Shown: positions 1 to 8,738, counted from the stretch's first letter. The stretch: 64,000 nucleotides of DNA from Streptomyces sp. CC208A (GCF_030010625.1 NZ_JASCXN010000009.1:124001-188000); one strand, 5' to 3'. A program made the numbers and translations. Notes: generated by a model not told the origin, from the letters alone.

Positions 1-243
1 CGCGTCGGCTTCTTCGTCCCGCCCGGCACCGCCGCCCGCTGGCTCGGTACCGGAGTGCGCGGCGCCGGCCCCGGCAGCTGGGTCGCCGTCCCGCACCCGG
101 GCCGGGCGACCGGGGGAGTGCGCTGGCTGGTGGTGCCGGACGGCTCGGGCACCCTCACCGACCCCTCGCTGCTCGAACGGGCCATGCACGAGGCCGCGGG
201 CGGACCACCCCGCGAGGGGCGGAGAGGGGGAACCGCCTCCTGA
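1..243 (+). CDS. C-terminal end of an unidentified protein (start lies left of the window)
   Basis: Frame 1 is open from the first base and stops at TGA 241-243, giving 80 residues. The fragment contains short segments VGFFVPPGTAARWLG, GSWVAVPHPGR and GGVRWLVVPDGSGTL, then a polar Arg/Gly tail. I recall similar endings in streptomycete proteins annotated as bifunctional DNA primase/polymerase (PrimPol N-terminal domain), but the catalytic part is not in the window, so this is only a suggestion. A GTG at 55 could be taken for a start, but the frame is open upstream with the same composition and no ribosome-binding site precedes that GTG. The gene ends about 110 bases before the chitinase, whose operators lie in the gap. 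Confidence 0.55.
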   Translation, partial: RVGFFVPPGTAARWLGTGVRGAGPGSWVAVPHPGRATGGVRWLVVPDGSGTLTDPSLLERAMHEAAGGPPREGRRGGTAS

Positions 244-275
244 GCCCCTCTCGGTGCCCAAGTCCCTTCCCGTGC

Positions 276-311
276 AGAGGTCTTGACCACCCGATTGGTC
301 TGGACCATGCT
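276..311 (+). promoter_or_regulatory. Two tandem DasR-like operators over a candidate chitinase promoter
   Basis: Two 16-bp sites, 276-291 (core AGGTCTTGACCA) and 294-309 (core TGGTCTGGACCA), lie 18 bp apart centre to centre. Each matches about 12 of 16 positions of the DasR-responsive element as I remember it (ACTGGTCTAGACCACT). Tandem 12-bp direct repeats of this type are known in front of Streptomyces chitinase genes. A candidate -35 TTGACC (283-288) and -10 CATGCT (306-311), 17 bp apart, fall within the two sites, so binding would block RNA polymerase. The chitinase start is at 353. Confidence 0.75.
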
Positions 312-352
312 GTGGTGCGCTCCACTCCGACCCCCCACCCCCGGAGGCAGCC

Positions 353-2155
353 GTGGACCGCACCAGACCTCTCACCCTGCTCCTGTCGGGCGCGCTCGCC
401 GTCGGCGGGCTCGCCGCCCTCACCCCGGCCGCCCAGGCCGCCGACTCCGAACTCGCGCGCAACGGCGGCTTCGAGGCCGGCCTGGACGGCTGGAGCTGCA
501 CGGCGGGCAGCGGCGCCGTCGTCACCTCCCCCGTCCGCAGCGGGACGAAGGCGCTCCAGGCGACCCCGGCCGGCAGTGACAACGCCAGGTGCTCCCAGAC
601 CATCACGGTGAAACCCGGCTCGACGTACACGCTCAGCGGCTGGGTCCGCGGCAGCTACGTCTACCTGGGCGCGACCGGCACCGGCACCACCGACGTCTCC
701 ACCTGGACCCAGTCGGCCCCGGACTGGCAGAAGCTGAGCACCAGCTTCACCACCGGCGCCTCGACCACCTCGGTCACGGTCTACACCCACGGCTGGTACG
801 GCACGCCCGCCTACCAGGCCGACGACCTCTCGCTGTACGGCCCCGGCGGCGACCCCGTGCAGGCACCCGCCGCCCCGACGGGCCTCACCGCGGGCACCCC
901 GACCTCCACCTCGGTGCCGCTCAGCTGGCCCGCGGTCGCGGGAGCCACCTCGTACAAGGTCTACAAGGCGGGCGCTCTGCTCGGCACCACGACCGGCACC
1001 TCGTACACCGCGACCGGCCTGACCCCGAGCACCGCCTACAGTTTCCAGGTCTCGGCGGCCAACAGCGCGGGCGAGTCCGCGAAGTCCGCGGCCGTCACCG
1101 CCACCACGACCTCCGGAGGCGGCGGGGGAGGCGGCGGACTGCCCGCCCGCGCCCTCGTCGGCTACCTCCACGCGAGCTTCGCCAACGGCTCCGGCTACAC
1201 CCGCATGGCCGACGTGCCGGACTCCTGGGACGTCATCAACCTCGCCTTCGGCGAACCCACTTCGGTGACCTCGGGCGACATCCGCTTCCGGCTCTGCCCG
1301 GTCGCCGAGTGCCCGAACGTCGAGTCCGAGGCCGACTTCAAGGCCGCGATCAAGGCCAAGCAGGCCGCGGGCAAGAAGGTCCTCATCTCCATCGGCGGCC
1401 AGAACGGGCAGGTCCAGCTCGCCACCACCGCCGCCCGCGACGCCTTCGTCTCCTCCGTCTCGAAGATCATCGACACCTACGGACTCGACGGCCTCGACAT
1501 CGACTTCGAGGGCCACTCGCTCTCGCTCCAGACCGGCGACACCGACTTCCGCAACCCGACGTCACCGGTGATCGTCCACCTCGTCCAGGCGGTCAGGACC
1601 CTCAAGGCCAGGTACGGCCCGGAGTTCGTCCTGACGATGGCCCCGGAGACCTTCTTCGTCCAGCTCGGCTACCAGTTCTACGGCTCCGGCCCCTGGGGCG
1701 GCCAGGACCCGCGCGCCGGCGCGTACCTCCCGGTCATCCACGCCCTGCGCGACGACCTCACCCTGCTCCACGTCCAGGACTACAACTCCGGCCCCGTCAT
1801 GGGCCTGGACAACCAGTACCACTCCATGGGCGGCGCCGACTTCCACATCGCCATGACCGACATGCTGCTCACCGGCTTCCCGGTCGCCGGCGACACGGAC
1901 CGCTTCTTCCCGGGCCTCCGCCCCGACCAGGTCGCCATCGGCCTCCCCGCCTCCACCCAGGCGGGCAACGGCCACACCGCCCCCGCCGAGGTGAACAAGG
2001 CCCTGGACTGCCTCACGAAGAAGCAGAACTGCGGCACCTACCAGACCCACGGCACCTGGTCCTCCCTGCGCGGCCTGATGACATGGTCGATCAACTGGGA
2101 CCGCTTCAACCACTGGGAGTTCAGCCGGAACTTCGACGCGTACCCCTGGAACTGA
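353..2155 (+). CDS. Secreted chitinase, glycoside hydrolase family 18, with CBM and fibronectin III modules
   Basis: Hydrolyses beta-1,4-N-acetylglucosamine links of chitin outside the cell. The 600-residue protein starts at GTG 353 behind GGAGG (343-347). It has a Sec signal peptide ending near AQA29, a jelly-roll carbohydrate-binding module (about 33-165), a fibronectin type III domain (about 170-255), an octaglycine linker and a family 18 barrel (about 265-600). The catalytic signature DGLDIDFE is intact at residues 379-386, with E386 as the proton donor. Regulation is probably by the GlcNAc-responsive repressor DasR through the two sites upstream. The last 35 bases overlap the convergent phosphatase gene. 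The position before gabT fits the S. coelicolor chitinase often called ChiB, from memory; I therefore leave the symbol blank. Confidence 0.95.
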   Translation: MDRTRPLTLLLSGALAVGGLAALTPAAQAADSELARNGGFEAGLDGWSCTAGSGAVVTSPVRSGTKALQATPAGSDNARCSQTITVKPGSTYTLSGWVRGSYVYLGATGTGTTDVSTWTQSAPDWQKLSTSFTTGASTTSVTVYTHGWYGTPAYQADDLSLYGPGGDPVQAPAAPTGLTAGTPTSTSVPLSWPAVAGATSYKVYKAGALLGTTTGTSYTATGLTPSTAYSFQVSAANSAGESAKSAAVTATTTSGGGGGGGGLPARALVGYLHASFANGSGYTRMADVPDSWDVINLAFGEPTSVTSGDIRFRLCPVAECPNVESEADFKAAIKAKQAAGKKVLISIGGQNGQVQLATTAARDAFVSSVSKIIDTYGLDGLDIDFEGHSLSLQTGDTDFRNPTSPVIVHLVQAVRTLKARYGPEFVLTMAPETFFVQLGYQFYGSGPWGGQDPRAGAYLPVIHALRDDLTLLHVQDYNSGPVMGLDNQYHSMGGADFHIAMTDMLLTGFPVAGDTDRFFPGLRPDQVAIGLPASTQAGNGHTAPAEVNKALDCLTKKQNCGTYQTHGTWSSLRGLMTWSINWDRFNHWEFSRNFDAYPWN

Positions 2156-2855
2156 CGCCCAGGACCAGGAAGCCGAGGCAGAGACTGGCCAGCACGTCCA
2201 GCGGCCAGTGGAAGCCCCGCAGGACGAGCCCCGTCCCCGTCACCGCCGTCAGCACGGCGGCGACGGGGACGAGGCGTCTCGACACCAGGTAGGCAGCACC
2301 GAAGTAGGCCACAAGGGCGGTGGCCGTGTGGCCGGACGGGTAGTAGCCGTGGGCCCAGGGTTCGAGGGGGCCGGGGCGGGCCGTCCACTCCTTCAGGGGG
2401 ATGACGAGAAGGGGTACGGAGGCCATCGCGAGGCCTGCGAAGAGGGCGTCGGCGCGGCGGCCGCGCCACACCGCGTACGCCATGGCGGCGGCGAGCACGG
2501 GCAGGGCGACGCCCAGATCGCCGAGGTCGGAGGCGAGTTCGCTCAGCCGCCGGGGGACGGTGTCCACCAGGGAGCGGGACACCCGCTCGTCGAGCCTGGC
2601 CAGAGGGCCGTGGACGAGCACCTGCCAGGTCACGACGGCGAGGGCGACGAGCGCCGAGAAGAGAGCCGGCCGCCCTGGAACAGGGGGGGTGGTTCCAGGG
2701 CGGCCGAGGGGATCGGGCTGCCGCGCGCCCCGGGGGGTGTGGGGCGGGCGGCCATCCGATCGGTGAGGAGTCCCGGAGCACGAGGCCCCGGCGGTGTGCG
2801 CGTCGGCACGGTGCGGGCGGGGCTGGGGAGGCTCCGCCCTGGGTGTTTCTCTCAT
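2121..2855 (-). CDS. PAP2-family membrane phosphatase
   Basis: Integral-membrane phosphatase of the type 2 phosphatidic acid phosphatase family, likely acting on lipid phosphates or polyprenyl pyrophosphate. The three PAP2 motifs are visible: KEWTARPGP, YYPSGHT and RGFHWPLDV, set among hydrophobic helices. The stop lies inside the last codons of the convergent chitinase, a 35-bp overlap. The start is uncertain. ATG 2855 gives 244 residues but has no clear Shine-Dalgarno, and the first roughly 60 residues are Pro/Arg-rich and unlike the family. A strong inverted repeat (2667-2706) lies in that stretch, so translation may begin further in, close to the first membrane helix near 2655. The fold call is firm; substrate and N-terminus are not. 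Confidence 0.8.
   Translation of the reverse strand: MRETPRAEPPQPRPHRADAHTAGASCSGTPHRSDGRPPHTPRGARQPDPLGRPGTTPPVPGRPALFSALVALAVVTWQVLVHGPLARLDERVSRSLVDTVPRRLSELASDLGDLGVALPVLAAAMAYAVWRGRRADALFAGLAMASVPLLVIPLKEWTARPGPLEPWAHGYYPSGHTATALVAYFGAAYLVSRRLVPVAAVLTAVTGTGLVLRGFHWPLDVLASLCLGFLVLGVSSRGTRRSSG
2667..2706. repeat. Perfect 15-bp inverted repeat within the 5' part of the PAP2 gene
   Basis: Arms 2667-2681 and 2692-2706 are exact reverse complements (core CCGCCCTGGAAC), with a 10-base loop rich in G on the plus strand. There is no T-tract on either side. It lies just before the first predicted membrane helix of the phosphatase, so it is either coding sequence with strong structure or a leader hairpin upstream of the true start. 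Confidence 0.7.
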
Positions 2856-2991
2856 CTGGGGAAGACCGTACGGCACGGAACGGGGGACCGACAGCAGGAC
2901 ACGCATCCCGCCATCGGCCCCCCACAGAGTCTTCACACCGCGTACGTCCGGGCCAGAGGCCCCACTCAGAGGCCCGGCTCGGAAGCCCGGC

Positions 2992-4326
2992 TCAGAGGGC
3001 GGCGAGGGCGCTCTCGATGACGTCCAGACCCTCGTTCAGCAGGTCCTCGCCGATGACCAGCGGCGGCAGGAAGCGCAGCACGTTGCCGTAGGTGCCGCAG
3101 GTGAGGACGAGAACGCCCTCGTTGTGGCAGTACTTGGCGAGCGCGGCGGCGGCCTCCGGGGCCGGCTCCTTCGTCTCCGGGTCCTTCACCAGCTCGATGG
3201 CGATCATGGCGCCGCGGCCGCGGATGTCGCCGATGACCGGGAACTTCTCCTGCATCCCGGTGAGGCGGCCCTTCATGACCTCCTCGATGCGCTTGGCCTT
3301 CCCGTTGAGGTCCAGCTCCTTCATCGTCTCGATGGCGCCGAGCGCACCGGCGCAGGCCACCGGGTTGCCGCCGTAGGTGCCGCCCAGGCCGCCGCCGTGG
3401 ACGGAGTCCATGATCTCGGCGCGGCCGGTGACGGCGGCGAGCGGCAGACCGCCCGCGATGCCCTTGGCGGTGGTGATGAGGTCCGGGACGATGCCCTCGT
3501 CCTCGCAGGCGAACCACTGGCCGGTGCGGCAGAAGCCGGCCTGGATCTCGTCGGCGACGAAGACGATGCCGTTGTCGTTGGCGAACTTCACGATCGCCGG
3601 CAGGAAGCCCTTGGCCGGCTCGATGAAGCCGCCCTCGCCGAGCACCGGCTCGATGACGATCGCGGCGACGTTCTCGGCGCCGATCTGCTTGGTGATGTTG
3701 TCGATCGCCTGGGCGGCGGCCTCGGGGCCGCAGTTCTCGGCGCCGGTGGGCCAGCGGTAGCCGTAGGCGACCGGCACGCGGTAGACCTCGGGCGCGAACG
3801 GGCCGAAGCCCTGCTTGTACGGCATGTTCTTCGCCGTCATGCCCATGGTGAGGTTGGTACGGCCGTGGTAGCCGTGGTCGAAGACGACGACGGCCTGGCG
3901 CTTGGTGTACGAACGGGCGATCTTCACCGCGTTCTCGACGGCCTCGGCGCCCGAGTTGAACAGCGCCGACTTCTTGGCGTGGTCGCCCGGGGTCAGCTCG
4001 GCCAGCGCCTCGCAGACCTCCACGTAGCCCTCGTACGGCGTCACCATGAAGCAGGTGTGGGTGAAGTCCTGCAGCTGCGCGGAGGCACGGCGCACGACGG
4101 CCTCGGCGGAGGCGCCCACGGAGGTCACGGCGATGCCGGAACCGAAGTCGATCAGCAGGTTCCCGTCGACGTCCTCGATGATGCCGCCGCCCGCACGCCT
4201 GGTGAAGACGGGCAGCACGGAGCCCACACCGCCGGCGACCGTGTCGAGACGGCGGGCCTGAAGCTCCTGCGACTTCGGGCCGGGGATGGCGGTGACGACG
4301 CGCCGCTCCTGCGGGACAGCGTTCAT
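2992..4326 (-). CDS. gabT: 4-aminobutyrate aminotransferase (PLP-dependent)
   Basis: Transfers the amino group of GABA to 2-oxoglutarate, giving succinic semialdehyde and glutamate. The 444-residue length is normal for class III aminotransferases. Visible family features are NSGAEAVENAVKIAR (cofactor phosphate region), DHGYHGRTN, VADEIQAGF (the Asp that contacts the PLP ring) and TTAKGIAGGLPLAAV, with K288 as the Schiff-base lysine. The ATG at 4326 is preceded on the minus strand by AGGAG at a normal distance. The gene stands alone on its strand. A PucR regulator and an aldehyde dehydrogenase that could oxidise the product semialdehyde lie 3-6 kb away, which suggests but does not prove a GABA utilisation role. 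Confidence 0.95.
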   Translation of the reverse strand: MNAVPQERRVVTAIPGPKSQELQARRLDTVAGGVGSVLPVFTRRAGGGIIEDVDGNLLIDFGSGIAVTSVGASAEAVVRRASAQLQDFTHTCFMVTPYEGYVEVCEALAELTPGDHAKKSALFNSGAEAVENAVKIARSYTKRQAVVVFDHGYHGRTNLTMGMTAKNMPYKQGFGPFAPEVYRVPVAYGYRWPTGAENCGPEAAAQAIDNITKQIGAENVAAIVIEPVLGEGGFIEPAKGFLPAIVKFANDNGIVFVADEIQAGFCRTGQWFACEDEGIVPDLITTAKGIAGGLPLAAVTGRAEIMDSVHGGGLGGTYGGNPVACAGALGAIETMKELDLNGKAKRIEEVMKGRLTGMQEKFPVIGDIRGRGAMIAIELVKDPETKEPAPEAAAALAKYCHNEGVLVLTCGTYGNVLRFLPPLVIGEDLLNEGLDVIESALAAL

Positions 4327-4580
4327 GCGGGGCTCCTGGGGTGTTCTGGACGCTCTTGCGGGTTTCCTCCGCAGGCTAGGCGGGGGAAAGGGCTCCGGGC
4401 ATGCGCCGATCGGGAGTGTTGGCGGCGTGTCATTGGACGCCGTGGACAGACCACCCCGATGGCCGACTTTCCCCGCCGCACCCCCGGACCCGTCTCCGAA
4501 ACCCTCCCGTGAAGCCCTGCGCCCACTAGATTGACGCTGGCACAGACGCGGCGACCTGGCTGGTCAGGGGGCAGGGGTTC

Positions 4581-6950
4581 ATGGAGACCGACGGCACGTA
4601 CGAGTCACGCGACACGAGGGGGGCGGCGGTCCCGCACCCGGCGGGTCCGCCCGTACCGCCCGTACCGCCTTCCGCGCCGGCGGCCGTCCCCCCGCGGCCC
4701 GCCGGTGCCCCCGGGACGCGGAACGCCGTCGCCGACTGGCTGGACGCCCCCCGGCCCGAGACCGCCCCCGGCATCTGGCGCCTCCGGCACGTCCCGCCGG
4801 CCCCGCCCCGGGAGACGAACCGGCTCGCCCCTGTCACCGTGGCCGGGCTCGTCATCCCCGTCGTCATCGGCCTGATCCTGTGGTCCGTCTGGCGCCGCGG
4901 AGGGGTCCCCTACCTGTGGGTCCCGCTGAAGGTGCTCACCCCCGAGGAGTGGTGGTACGCCGGGACCACCACAGCCCGCGACTGGCACGGCACCGAGGCG
5001 CACATCGTCTACAGCGGGGTCGTCTTCGGGGCGATCGTCTTCGCGGTCGCCCGGCTCGGGGCCTGGGGCACCGTCGTACGCCACCTCCTGGCGCCCTACG
5101 GGCCGCCCGCCCGGGCGGCGCTCACCGCCGGCGCCGGGCTCGTCACCCTCACCTTCGTCTGGCCCGAGTGGTTCCCCTTCGTCGACTGGGACCCGCTGCC
5201 CGTCGCCTCCCCCTTCTTCTCCCTCCTCGTCCTCCTCGGCGGCGGCTACGGCATCGTCACGCCCGTCCCCCTCTACCTCCTCACCCTCCTCATCACCGCC
5301 GGAGTGCTGTGGCCCTTCGCCCGCCTCGGCGACTGGCGCGGCTTCCTCCGCGGCCTGCTGCGCTCCCGGCGCCCCGCCCCGGCCCCCGACGCCCCCGCCC
5401 CCCGGTCCACCTGGCCCGGGCCGCGCGCCCTGGGGCAGACCCAGGTCGCCGACCTGCTCTCCGCCGAACTGTCGGCCGGGCGGATGAACGAGGTCGACTG
5501 CGCCCGGATCCACGGGCACTGGGAGCGGAGCCGGGACGACGCGGGACGCCTCGCCGGGTTCGTCGACACGGTCCTGCGGCACGGCGCCGCCGCCTGGGCG
5601 CACCCTTCCGGAGACCGCGACCTCCCGCGCCGGCTCGCCACCCACGACCTGCTCCTCGGCCAGGTCCGGATCGGACGGGCCGTGGCCGCCGAACGCAACC
5701 CGGCCGCCTACCGCGGCGCCGGCGTCGCGCTCGACCCCGCCGCGCTCGGCACCTCGCTGCTCGTCGTCGGCCCGGCCGGGACGGGGCTCACCGCGGCGGC
5801 CGCCGAGGCCCTCACCCTCCAGGCCCTCACCGGCACCTGCGCGGTCGTCGCCGTGGGCGGCCCCACCGCCCCGTACGGCCCCGACACCGCGTACGACGTG
5901 GTGGTCCGGCTCGGCGACCCCACCTCCCCCTACGACCTCGACCTCTACGGCGGTCTCACCGGCCCGGACGAGGCCGCCGCCCTCCTCGCCGAGGGCCTCG
6001 CCGGGGACGCCGAGTCGCTCGACCCGCGCCGCGCCGCCACCGTCCTCGCCCAGCTCCTCGGCCCCTACCGGGCCGTCCACGGCACCTTCCCGCCGGTCCC
6101 GGTGCTCCGCGAGCTCCTGGAGGCGGACGCCGGACCGCTGACCGCCCTGCTCGACCGGCTGCCCGCCGCCGCCGCCATGCGGCGCGAACTGGAGGGCCGG
6201 ATCCGCCAGGCGGGAGGACCCGCCGACCCCGGGCCGCTCCTCGCCGACCGGCTCGCCCTCCTCGACCGCCCCGCCTTCGCGGACTTCTTCGGCGCCGGCA
6301 CGGGCGGAGCCCAGCCCTTCTCCCTGAACACCGTCGTCCACCACCCGCTCCGCGTCCGCGTCCAGCTCCCCGACCACGGACACGAGGAGGCGGCCCAGCT
6401 CCTCGCCCGGCTCGTCCTCGCCCAGTTCCTGGCCGCCGCCCGGGCCGGCGGACGCCGGAGCCACTTCGTCGGCCTCGTCCTCGACGACGCCACCGGCGCG
6501 CTCACCAGTGGCACCGTCCGCGCCCTCCAGCGGCTCCGCACCCGTGAGGCCGGCGTCGTCCTCGGCCTGCGGACCCTCGGCGACGTGCCCGAACCGCTGC
6601 ACGGCCCGCTGCTCGCGGCCGTCGGCTGCCGCGCCGCCCTCTCCGGCATCACCACCTGGGACGGCCGCGGCTTCGCGGAGGCGTGGGGCACCGAATGGGT
6701 GGAGACCGAGGAGGTCGCCCACCACACGGTCTTCGCCAACCAGCCGATGACCCGGGCCATCCACGCCCTGCGCAAGAGGATCACCGGCAAGGCGGTCACC
6801 ACCGACGCCGTCACCCTGCGGAAGGTCGAGCGCGAGCGCTGGTCCGCCTCCGAACTCGCGCACTCCGTCCCGCCCGGACACGCCGTCGTCTCCCTGACGA
6901 CCGTCCACGGGGAGAACATGCCCCCGGTCCTGGTCGACCTGCGCGGCTGA
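4581..6950 (+). CDS. Membrane-anchored VirD4/TraG-like NTPase with degenerate Walker A
   Basis: A 789-residue protein with a Pro-rich N-terminus, several membrane segments between about residues 90 and 260 (for example VTVAGLVIPVVIGLILW) and a large cytosolic C-terminal domain. That domain has a P-loop-like motif GPAGTGLTAA at 397-406 and a Walker B-like segment VGLVLDDATG. Together with the C-terminal arrangement this resembles coupling-protein ATPases of the VirD4/TraG/FtsK superfamily. The invariant P-loop lysine is replaced by L403, so nucleotide binding may be weak or lost. Homologues in Streptomyces are usually labelled only ATP/GTP-binding protein. It is transcribed away from gabT and followed 113 bases later by a PucR regulator. 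No relaxase or conjugation gene is nearby, so a role in DNA transfer is not supported by context. Confidence 0.7.
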   Translation: METDGTYESRDTRGAAVPHPAGPPVPPVPPSAPAAVPPRPAGAPGTRNAVADWLDAPRPETAPGIWRLRHVPPAPPRETNRLAPVTVAGLVIPVVIGLILWSVWRRGGVPYLWVPLKVLTPEEWWYAGTTTARDWHGTEAHIVYSGVVFGAIVFAVARLGAWGTVVRHLLAPYGPPARAALTAGAGLVTLTFVWPEWFPFVDWDPLPVASPFFSLLVLLGGGYGIVTPVPLYLLTLLITAGVLWPFARLGDWRGFLRGLLRSRRPAPAPDAPAPRSTWPGPRALGQTQVADLLSAELSAGRMNEVDCARIHGHWERSRDDAGRLAGFVDTVLRHGAAAWAHPSGDRDLPRRLATHDLLLGQVRIGRAVAAERNPAAYRGAGVALDPAALGTSLLVVGPAGTGLTAAAAEALTLQALTGTCAVVAVGGPTAPYGPDTAYDVVVRLGDPTSPYDLDLYGGLTGPDEAAALLAEGLAGDAESLDPRRAATVLAQLLGPYRAVHGTFPPVPVLRELLEADAGPLTALLDRLPAAAAMRRELEGRIRQAGGPADPGPLLADRLALLDRPAFADFFGAGTGGAQPFSLNTVVHHPLRVRVQLPDHGHEEAAQLLARLVLAQFLAAARAGGRRSHFVGLVLDDATGALTSGTVRALQRLRTREAGVVLGLRTLGDVPEPLHGPLLAAVGCRAALSGITTWDGRGFAEAWGTEWVETEEVAHHTVFANQPMTRAIHALRKRITGKAVTTDAVTLRKVERERWSASELAHSVPPGHAVVSLTTVHGENMPPVLVDLRG

Positions 6951-7063
6951 AGCGCCCCACCCCCGGCCCTGGCACAATCGGGTGCGCCGCCCTCCCCAGC
7001 GGCGTTCCGCCGCCGGGCCCGGCTTCCGGTGCTCGGCCCCGCCCAAAGGTCCGCCGGTTCCCG

Positions 7064-8623
7064 ATGCCGCCCACCCTCGCCTCGCTCGTCCAGCACTCCT
7101 CGCTCCGGCTCGTCGTCCGGGCCGGCGAGGACCGTCTCGACACGCCCGTCCGCTGGGCGCACGTCAGCGAGCTGGCCGATCCCGTGCCGTACATGGAGGG
7201 CGGGGAGCTGCTGCTCACCACCGGCCTCACGCTCGACGCCGAGGACGGCGAGGCGATGCGGCGGTACGTGCGGCGGCTGCTCGGCGCCGGGGTGGTGGGG
7301 CTCGGGTTCGCCGTCGGGGTGAACTACGACGACATCCCGGACGCCCTCCTCGACGCCGCCCGCGCCGAGCACCTGCCGCTGCTCGAAGTGCCGCGCCGCA
7401 CGCCGTTCCTCGCCATCAGCAAGGCCGTGTCGGCGGCGATCGCGGCCGACCAGTACCGGGCCGTGACCGCGGGCTTCGAGGCGCAGCGCGAGCTCACCAG
7501 GGCCGCGCTCGCCGAGGGACCGGACGCCGTCGTCGCCCGGCTCGCCGCGCACGTCGACGGCTGGGCCGCCCTCTACGACGCCTCCGGGGCCGTCGTCACC
7601 GTCTCGCCCGACTGGGCGGCCCGCCGCGCCGCCCGCCTCACCCCGGACGTGGAGCGGCTGCGCGAGCGGCCCGCCCCCGCCAGCGCCGTGGTCGGCGGCA
7701 CCGACGACCGGGTCGAGCTCCAGTCCCTCGGGACCGGCCGCCGGGTCCGCGGCGCCCTCGCCGTCGGCACCGGCGCGCCCCTCGGCACCGCCGAGCGGTA
7801 CGCCGTCCACTCCGCGATCGCCCTGCTCACCCTCACCACCGAACGCTCCCGCTCCCTCCAGGCCGCCGAACACCGGCTCGGCGCCGCCGTGGTGCGCATG
7901 ATGCTCGCCGGACAGTCCGAGCACGCCCGTACCGTCGCCGGCGACGTCTACGGCGGCCTCCTCGACGCCCCCTTCCGGCTCCTCGTCGCCGAGCCCGCCG
8001 CCGGCGGCGAGAAGAGCCCCGGCGAACCTCCGCTGCCCGTGCTCGCCGAGGCCCTGGAGGCCGCCGCCGCCCGCGCCGGCGAGGCCGTGCTCACCGTCCC
8101 CGAGGGCGACCGCCGGCTCGTCGTCCTCGCCGGCGACGGCGGCGCGGTCGTCGCCGCCTGCGCCGGGTACGCCGAGCGCGAGGCCGACGACGCCGGTGTC
8201 GTCGTCGGGCTCTCCGCCTCCGCGGGACCCGCCACCGCGGCAGCCGCGTACAAGCAGGCCGAGCAGGCCCTCTCGGTGGCCCGCCGGCGGGGCCGCGCCC
8301 TCGTCGAGCACGAGGACCTGGCGGCCGGTTCCGTCCTGCCGCTGCTCGCCGACGACGCCGTCCGCGCCTTCGCCGACGGCCTCCTGAGGGCGCTGCGCGA
8401 ACACGACGCCACCGGCCGCGGCGACCTGGTCGCCTCCCTGCGGGCCTGGCTCTCCCGGCACGGCCAGTGGGACGCCGCCGCGGCCGACCTCGGCGTCCAC
8501 CGGCACACCCTGCGCTACCGGATGCGGCGCGTCGAGGAGATCCTCGGCCGCTCGCTGGACGACCCCGATGTGCGGATGGAGCTGTGGCTGGCCCTCAAGG
8601 CGACGGGGGAGGGGGAGGGGTAG
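7064..8623 (+). CDS. PucR-family transcriptional regulator
   Basis: A 519-residue regulator. The N-terminal PucR ligand domain begins MPPTLASLVQHSSLRLV and includes GGELLLTTGL. The C-terminal helix-turn-helix (HTH_30 type) reads LGVHRHTLRYRMRRVEE near residues 475-500. A GGDEF-like linker lies between, as usual for the family. ATG 7064 was chosen because the PucR domain starts directly there; AAAGG (7045-7049) is a poor, distant ribosome site. PucR-type proteins control purine, amino-acid or GABA catabolism, and the flanking gabT and aldehyde dehydrogenase fit that. The target cannot be read from sequence. A CACAAT hexamer at 6973-6978 is a possible -10. Confidence 0.88.
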   Translation: MPPTLASLVQHSSLRLVVRAGEDRLDTPVRWAHVSELADPVPYMEGGELLLTTGLTLDAEDGEAMRRYVRRLLGAGVVGLGFAVGVNYDDIPDALLDAARAEHLPLLEVPRRTPFLAISKAVSAAIAADQYRAVTAGFEAQRELTRAALAEGPDAVVARLAAHVDGWAALYDASGAVVTVSPDWAARRAARLTPDVERLRERPAPASAVVGGTDDRVELQSLGTGRRVRGALAVGTGAPLGTAERYAVHSAIALLTLTTERSRSLQAAEHRLGAAVVRMMLAGQSEHARTVAGDVYGGLLDAPFRLLVAEPAAGGEKSPGEPPLPVLAEALEAAAARAGEAVLTVPEGDRRLVVLAGDGGAVVAACAGYAEREADDAGVVVGLSASAGPATAAAAYKQAEQALSVARRRGRALVEHEDLAAGSVLPLLADDAVRAFADGLLRALREHDATGRGDLVASLRAWLSRHGQWDAAAADLGVHRHTLRYRMRRVEEILGRSLDDPDVRMELWLALKATGEGEG

Positions 8624-8630
8624 CCCTCCG

Positions 8631-8698
8631 CCGGGAGCCCCGCCGGGAGCCCCGCCGGGAGCCCCGCCGGGAGCCCCGCCGGGAGCCCCGCCGGGATC
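8631..8698. repeat. 12-bp tandem repeat, five perfect copies plus a partial sixth
   Basis: The unit CCGGGAGCCCCG repeats without change from 8631 to 8690, followed by CCGGGATC. It begins 8 bases after the PucR stop codon and lies upstream of the EamA transporter promoter region. The unit length is a multiple of three, but the array is outside any gene I support. Copy number is likely variable between strains. Confidence 0.9.
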
Positions 8699-8738
8699 CC
8701 TTGGGAGCTCGCCGGACGTCTTGCCGAGAGCCGATCCT

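Noticed and set aside
155..1516. Long minus-strand ORF opposite the chitinase
   Set aside because: Gly/Arg/Val-rich shadow of the GC-rich chitinase; the plus-strand frame has signal peptide, domains and catalytic motif.
2948..2977. Small stem-loop downstream of gabT (CCGGGCC / GGCCCGG)
   Set aside because: Only 7 bp with a 16-base loop and no T-run; too weak to call a terminator in such GC-rich DNA.
4581..6950. Integrated conjugative element based on the VirD4-like protein
   Set aside because: No integrase, relaxase, excisionase, att repeats or tRNA gene in the neighbourhood.
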